Below are positions 6,474 through 9,647 of a stretch of 9,647 bases of DNA, one piece after another. The notes beneath the pieces are model-generated. The model was not told the DNA's origin, searched no databases, and was given only the letters and a program-made list of their open reading frames with translations. The stretch spans positions 1 to 9,647 of the forward strand of contig CAJUNQ010000025.1 of the NCBI GenBank assembly GCA_910587835.1. Direction: 5' to 3'. A program made the translations under genes and the position numbers. Positions within the stretch are counted from its first letter, which is position 1. Each line of letters opens with the position of its first letter. This DNA comes from an uncultured Oscillospiraceae bacterium. GTDB taxonomy: Bacteria > Bacillota > Clostridia > Oscillospirales > Acutalibacteraceae.

Positions 6474-7337
6474 TTACCGCTCCACCAGCTCATAGGACCG
6501 GCCCGCAAAACCCAGTTTTTCCGCCACGTCCAGGGTGTGCACGCCGTTGCGGCTCTCAATGCGCTCAATCAGGTCTCCCTTGCCCGGGTCCTGGCTGGCG
6601 TACACCAAGTCCAGGCAGGCCTGATCCAGGGCCAAGGGGTTCAAGGAGGCCAGCACGCCAATGTCCCCGATCTTCGGGTCCTCGGCCACGGCGCAGCAGT
6701 CGCAGTCCACAGACATATTGGCCATTACGTTGATGTAGGCTACCTTACCCGCAAAGCGCGCCGCAATGGACTGAGCCGCCTCGGCCATGGAGGCCAAAAA
6801 GGAGTCGTGGTCCGCGCTCCAAATCTCTTCCGGAACCCCCGCCCCGTGAATATGGGCCTTGCCGTGGGAGGAAGCGATGCCGATGGAAATGTTCTTGATG
6901 GCTCCGCCAAAGCCGCCCATAGGATGGCCCTTAAAATGGGAGAGCACCAGCAGGGAGTCGTAATTTTGAAGGTTTTTGCCCACAAAATTCTCCTTAAGGA
7001 AGGTCCCGCCCTCTACCGGCAGGGCGATTTCCCCTTCCTCGTCCATAATGTCCACCGGGGCAATGTCCGTCCAGCCGTGGAGCTTCATGGTCTCCCAGTG
7101 GGCCTCCGTTGTGTTGCGCTTGCCCTCATAAGCGGTGTTGCACTCCACAATGGTCCCCTGGACCTGATCGATCATAGGCTTCCAGAAATTGGGCCGGATG
7201 AAATTCTGGTTGCCCACCTCGCCGGAATGGACCTTTACCGCCACCTTGCCGGGCAGCTCTACCTCCAGGGCCTCATACAGGCGGATGACGGTCTCGGGCG
7301 TGATGCTTTTTGAGAAATAAACCTTTGCTTTTTCCAT
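6474..7337 (-). CDS. DUF362 domain-containing protein lacking the ferredoxin insert
   Basis: This 287-residue protein belongs to the DUF362 family. Visible family traits are HFKGHPMGGFGGAIKN (134-149) and DIGVLASLNPLALDQ (225-239). Many DUF362 proteins carry two CxxCxxCxxxCP iron-sulfur motifs between these blocks; here that stretch has none, only a DCDCC cluster (211-215) and isolated Cys66 and Cys241. No biochemical function is established for the family that I can apply here. Its position between iorAB and paaK suggests a role in the aryl-acid pathway, perhaps in redox or cofactor handling. ATG 7337 is preferred to the in-frame GTG at 7346, because AGAGAGGC (7348-7355) then lies 10 bases upstream rather than touching the start codon. 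Confidence 0.85.
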   Translation of the reverse strand: MEKAKVYFSKSITPETVIRLYEALEVELPGKVAVKVHSGEVGNQNFIRPNFWKPMIDQVQGTIVECNTAYEGKRNTTEAHWETMKLHGWTDIAPVDIMDEEGEIALPVEGGTFLKENFVGKNLQNYDSLLVLSHFKGHPMGGFGGAIKNISIGIASSHGKAHIHGAGVPEEIWSADHDSFLASMAEAAQSIAARFAGKVAYINVMANMSVDCDCCAVAEDPKIGDIGVLASLNPLALDQACLDLVYASQDPGKGDLIERIESRNGVHTLDVAEKLGFAGRSYELVER

Positions 7338-7394
7338 GATTCGCACTGCCTCTCTGTTTTTTATAGAATAATGTTTTAGGACGTCTTATGGAAT

Positions 7395-7442
7395 GGCCGT
7401 AAAGCTCCCATAGGGAGTTCCCGCGTTTGCGGCCTTACGGCC
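7395..7442 (-). other. Three-way-junction-like fold at the small-gene stop
   Basis: Outer arms GGCCGTAA (7395-7402) and TTACGGCC (7435-7442) pair perfectly over 8 bp and enclose two further hairpins: CTCCC-ATA-GGGAG (7405-7417) and CCGC-GTTT-GCGG (7421-7432). The stop codon of the small membrane gene (7437-7435) lies in the outer stem. No T-run follows on the transcribed strand, so it is not a standard terminator. It could protect or process the mRNA between that gene and the DUF362 gene. Confidence 0.5.
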
Positions 7443-7665
7443 TCCCGCTCCCCTCTAATATACGCAGCGCCCGGCCCACCCCTAGGGAGATGAGCCCGAA
7501 GCCCCACAGCTCCACCAAGTTGGCCTTGCCCGCGTAAAAATGGGTAGTCTCTGGCCGCAGGGAGGCGTAAAAGGACAACAGCCAATACAGCAGGGCCAGC
7601 ACCACGCAGATGGTCCCAAAGGCGTAAAGGGCCCACACTAAAAAGCTTCCCAGCCGGGTTTTCAC
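7435..7665 (-). CDS. Small membrane protein of unknown function
   Basis: From the GTG at 7665 this encodes 76 residues. A long hydrophobic helix spans about residues 6-34 (centre VVLALLYWLLSFY), a polar middle follows, and a shorter hydrophobic stretch runs about 50-65 before a basic C-terminus. GTG is chosen because AAGGAGG (7676-7682) lies 10 bases upstream. The frame is open further upstream, but its only earlier ATG (7809) lies inside the inserted element, so residues read from there are not original. I do not recognise a family. It sits between iorB and the DUF362 gene on the same strand, so co-transcription is likely and a membrane role tied to the aryl-acid pathway is conceivable. It may also be an unrelated small ORF. 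Confidence 0.5.
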   Translation of the reverse strand: MKTRLGSFLVWALYAFGTICVVLALLYWLLSFYASLRPETTHFYAGKANLVELWGFGLISLGVGRALRILEGSGRP

Positions 7666-7727
7666 GGCAGGCTCCCCTCCTTCCTCTGGCCGGGCCAGGC
7701 CCAGCCTGTTTGGCAAAAAACGTTCAT
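7662..7727 (-). CDS. Candidate 21-codon leader ORF, Trp-containing
   Basis: An ATG at 7727 with a GAGGGG-type ribosome binding site 7 bases upstream opens a 21-residue frame ending in TGA (7664-7662). That TGA overlaps the GTG of the small membrane gene by four bases (GTGA), the geometry of translational coupling. The peptide has two Trp close together (GWAWPG, residues 8-13). It could be a coupling or leader peptide, or only the out-of-frame reading of a longer N-terminus for the membrane protein. Evidence is positional only. Confidence 0.22.
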   Translation of the reverse strand: MNVFCQTGWAWPGQRKEGSLP

Positions 7728-7749
7728 AGAAGCCCCCCTCTCCGTTGTT

Positions 7750-7914
7750 TAGGGCTTGTTTGAAAATAGAGAAAATGCCGGATTTTTGACCAAAAGGAGG
7801 CGATTTCAAGGAGAAAACCGCAAGTCAATCTCGCGATTGACGAGGATTTTCAACGCGGAAAGCGACTGCTTATGGGCACAAAGACGGTGTTTTTGATTTT
7901 TCAAACGAGCCCTA
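7750..7914 (+). mobile_element. Complete MITE-like element, copy 2, inserted at the iorB stop codon
   Basis: The 165-base element (TA included) has terminal inverted repeats TAGGGCTTGTTTGAAAAT (7750-7767) and ATTTTTCAAACGAGCCCTA (7896-7914), with one T/C difference and one extra A. TA at both ends fits a TA target duplication. The interior carries hairpin GTCAATC-TCGC-GATTGAC (7824-7841), a perfect 7-bp stem. It has no transposase and no protein of its own. Its right end supplies the TAG stop of iorB (7914-7912). Which transposase family would move it is not determined; TA-targeting IS630/Tc1-like and some IS5-like groups are candidates. Confidence 0.82.
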
Positions 7915-8484
7915 TGCGTTCTTACCCAATTGGAAGGCTCTTTGGTTCACCTCTAAAAATTTAGCGGGCACACAGGCCTTTATGGCCTCCTGCCAGGCGC
8001 TCTCCGGGAAGTCGAAATAGTGGCTGAGCCGCCCCAGCAGCACCAGGTTCACCGCCTTTACGTTTCCCGCCCGCTCCGCCAGGGAGAGGCAGTCCAAGGG
8101 GTCCACCGCGGCCCCGGCGGCCTGCATTTTCTCCGTCAGGCCCTGGGGGTATTCCGCCGCGCCGGTAATCACCGGCATGGGGTCCATGCGCTGGGTGTTG
8201 GCCACAATCCGCCCCCCGGGCTTCAAATATTCCAGCCAGCGGGCGGCTTCCAACAGCTCGAAGGAGACAATGGCGTCCGCCTGCCCCTTATCGATCACCG
8301 GGGAGGCCACATGCTCTCCATAGCGCACAAAGGTAACCACGCTGCCGCCCCGCTGGCTCATGCCGTGGACCTCGCTGACCTTTACGTCAAAGCCCTGGCC
8401 CAACAGCAGATGGCCCAGCAGCTTGCTGGCCAGCAGGGAACCCTGGCCCCCCACGCCAACGATCATAATATTTTTGGTCTCCAT
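7912..8484 (-). CDS. iorB: Indolepyruvate ferredoxin oxidoreductase, beta subunit
   Basis: This 190-residue subunit forms the IorAB complex, which oxidatively decarboxylates indolepyruvate and other arylpyruvates to arylacetyl-CoA while reducing ferredoxin, or runs in reverse. Family motifs are VGVGGQG (9-15), EVHGMSQRGGSV (38-49) and GNVKAVNLVLLG (140-151). Length and the closing N.RAFQLG stretch agree with a full-length protein. Two adjacent ATGs (8487 and 8484) follow AAAGGAGG (8492-8499); the second is chosen for its 7-base spacing, while the first would overlap the iorA stop as ATGA. Coupling to iorA is clear either way. The stop codon TAG is the end of the inserted element; the presumed original codon was TAA, so the protein is unchanged. 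Confidence 0.93.
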   Translation of the reverse strand: METKNIMIVGVGGQGSLLASKLLGHLLLGQGFDVKVSEVHGMSQRGGSVVTFVRYGEHVASPVIDKGQADAIVSFELLEAARWLEYLKPGGRIVANTQRMDPMPVITGAAEYPQGLTEKMQAAGAAVDPLDCLSLAERAGNVKAVNLVLLGRLSHYFDFPESAWQEAIKACVPAKFLEVNQRAFQLGKNA

Positions 8485-9616
8485 CATTCTGCCTCCTTTC
8501 CGGCTTCCAATGCCCCAAAGCCGCACAGCTGGCCGCAAACGCCGCAGCCCACGCACTGGGTGGCGTCTACCCGGGCCTTGCCCCGCTCCATGGAGATGGC
8601 GGGGCAGCCAATCTTCATACAGGCCTTGCAGCCCCGGCACTTGTCTGGGTCCACCTTAAGGGCGGGCTTGCGGGGCACATATTTCAGCAGGGCGCAGGGG
8701 CGGCGGGAGATGATCACCGAGAGCTCCTCCGCGGCCAGCTCTTCTTTTACCGCCGCCTCACAGGCCTTTAAGTCGTAGGGATCCACCACCCGCACCCGGT
8801 TCACGCCCATTGCCCGGCAAAGGGCCTCCAGGTCGATCTTCCCGGCGGGCTCTCCCCGCAGGCTGAAGCCTGTGGTGGGGTTTTGCTGGTGGCCGGTCAT
8901 CCCGGTAATGGAGTTGTCCACCACAATCACCGTGGAGTTGGACTGGTTATAGGCCGCATTGGCCAGGCCCGTCATGCCCGAGTGCACAAAGGTGGAGTCG
9001 CCAATGACCGCCACGGTTTTGACCTGGGCTTCCCGGCCCAGGGCCTTGTTGAATCCGTGCAGCCCGCTGATGGACGCGCCCATACACAGAGTCATATCCA
9101 TAGCGGAGAGGGGGGGCATGGCCCCCAAGGTGTAGCAGCCAATGTCCCCCAGCACCGTGCAGCCCAGCTTGTGCAGGGTGTAGAAGAGCCCCCGGTGGGG
9201 ACAGCCCGCGCACATAACGGGAGGCCGGTTGGGCAGTTCCTCTTCCAGCTTGACGCTGGCCGGAACCGGCAGGCCCAGCTTCTCCGCAATCCGGTTCTGG
9301 CTCAGCTCACCGGTAAGGGGGAACAGCTCCTTGCCCCGGACGTCCAGCCCCAGGCCCCGGCAGCAGCCCTCCAAAAAGGGGTCGCCCTCTTCCACCACCA
9401 CCAGCTGGTCCACTCCGGCGGCAAAGTCCCGGATTTTCCGCTCTGGCAGAGGCCAGACCATGCCCAGCTTGAGCACGGGAAACCGGTCCCCGCAGGCCTC
9501 CTTGACGTACTGGTAGCAGGTGCTGCTGGCGACAATGCCCAGGCTGCGGCTGCTGCCTTCCTCCACCCGGTTTAAGTCCGCTGTCTCGGCCCAAGCGGCC
9601 AAGTCCAGCAGGCGCT
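8484..9616 (-). CDS. iorA: Indolepyruvate ferredoxin oxidoreductase, alpha subunit (5' end missing)
   Basis: This is the C-terminal part, about 377 residues of a protein usually near 600. Counting from the Leu codon at 9602 as 1, the conserved MCAGCPHRG lies at 130-138, and the thiamine-diphosphate site starts at GDST (201) and closes at VVDNS (228-232), with MTGHQ shortly after. Two [4Fe-4S] motifs close the protein: C322-C325-C328-C333P and C350-C353-C356-C360. The missing part would hold the N-terminal pyruvate-binding domain. The gene is cut by the contig end, not by mutation: bases from 9617 are adapter, and the in-frame TAG at 9617-9615 is half adapter. The TTG at 9602 is an ordinary internal Leu codon. 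Its stop overlaps the iorB start region. Confidence 0.93.
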
Positions 9617-9647
9617 AGATCGGAAGAGCGTCGTGTAGGGAAAGAGT
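9617..9647. other. Illumina TruSeq adapter sequence (artefact)
   Basis: The final 31 bases start AGATCGGAAGAGCGTCGTGT and continue as the reverse complement of the TruSeq universal adapter with no mismatch that I can find. They are sequencing-library sequence left untrimmed at a contig end, not genomic DNA. Confidence 0.97.

Noticed and set aside
6438..7313. 291-codon plus-strand frame opposite the DUF362 gene
   Set aside because: It is antisense to a recognised family with a ribosome binding site; the translation has no recognisable domain.
7395..7442. Cloverleaf-like fold as a tRNA
   Set aside because: Only 48 bases, lacking a TψC-like GTTCRA motif and an acceptor/anticodon arrangement.
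7376..7636. 86-codon minus-strand frame over the small membrane gene
   Set aside because: No ribosome binding site at its start, and the overlapping frame has the better start signal and a clear hydrophobic helix.
9600..9602. TTG as the true start of iorA
   Set aside because: The upstream in-frame stop is partly adapter sequence, and conserved IorA sequence is expected to continue beyond the contig end.

Overview
The window reads as one short-read contig from a GC-rich, low-redox gut-type Clostridia, most likely Oscillospirales. That placement is inferred from strong AGGAGG-like ribosome binding sites, GC-rich third codon positions, a ferredoxin-dependent oxoacid oxidoreductase and a choloylglycine-hydrolase family enzyme; no rRNA or other marker gene is present. 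The last 31 bases (9617-9647) are not genomic: they match the reverse complement of the Illumina TruSeq universal adapter. The first 141 bases are the inside and right end of a small repeated element, which probably explains why assembly stopped there.

Left half, + strand (1-4591): partial element copy; a good sigma-A-type promoter (303-331); a sodium:solute symporter (379-1872); about 820 bases without a credible gene but packed with hairpins and degenerate direct repeats (1873-2693); then a two-gene unit of a bile-salt-hydrolase-like N-terminal-nucleophile amidase (2694-3668) and a TIM-barrel amidohydrolase (3690-4538). A 15-bp perfect stem terminator (4551-4591) sits between the two convergent halves and can serve both strands.

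Right half, - strand (9616 down to 4622): iorA (5' end missing), iorB, an inserted 165-bp MITE-like element, a small membrane protein, a DUF362 protein without the usual ferredoxin insert, a phenylacetate-CoA ligase (paaK) and a two-ACT-domain protein. IorAB interconverts arylpyruvates and arylacetyl-CoA with ferredoxin. PaaK interconverts arylacetates and arylacetyl-CoA. The tandem ACT protein is the likely amino-acid-sensing regulator. Together they form an aromatic amino acid / aryl acid module that could run as fermentation (arylpyruvate to arylacetate) or as assimilation of arylacetate into aromatic amino acids; the sequence does not decide the direction.

The most interesting structure is the small element. 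Its two copies (1-141 and 7750-7914) have matching right ends. The complete copy has near-perfect terminal inverted repeats flanked by TA. Both copies carry an internal hairpin whose stem differs at three base pairs, all compensated. The complete copy sits exactly in the iorB stop codon, changing an inferred TAA to TAG without altering the protein. I see no clear novel defence or CRISPR-type system here.
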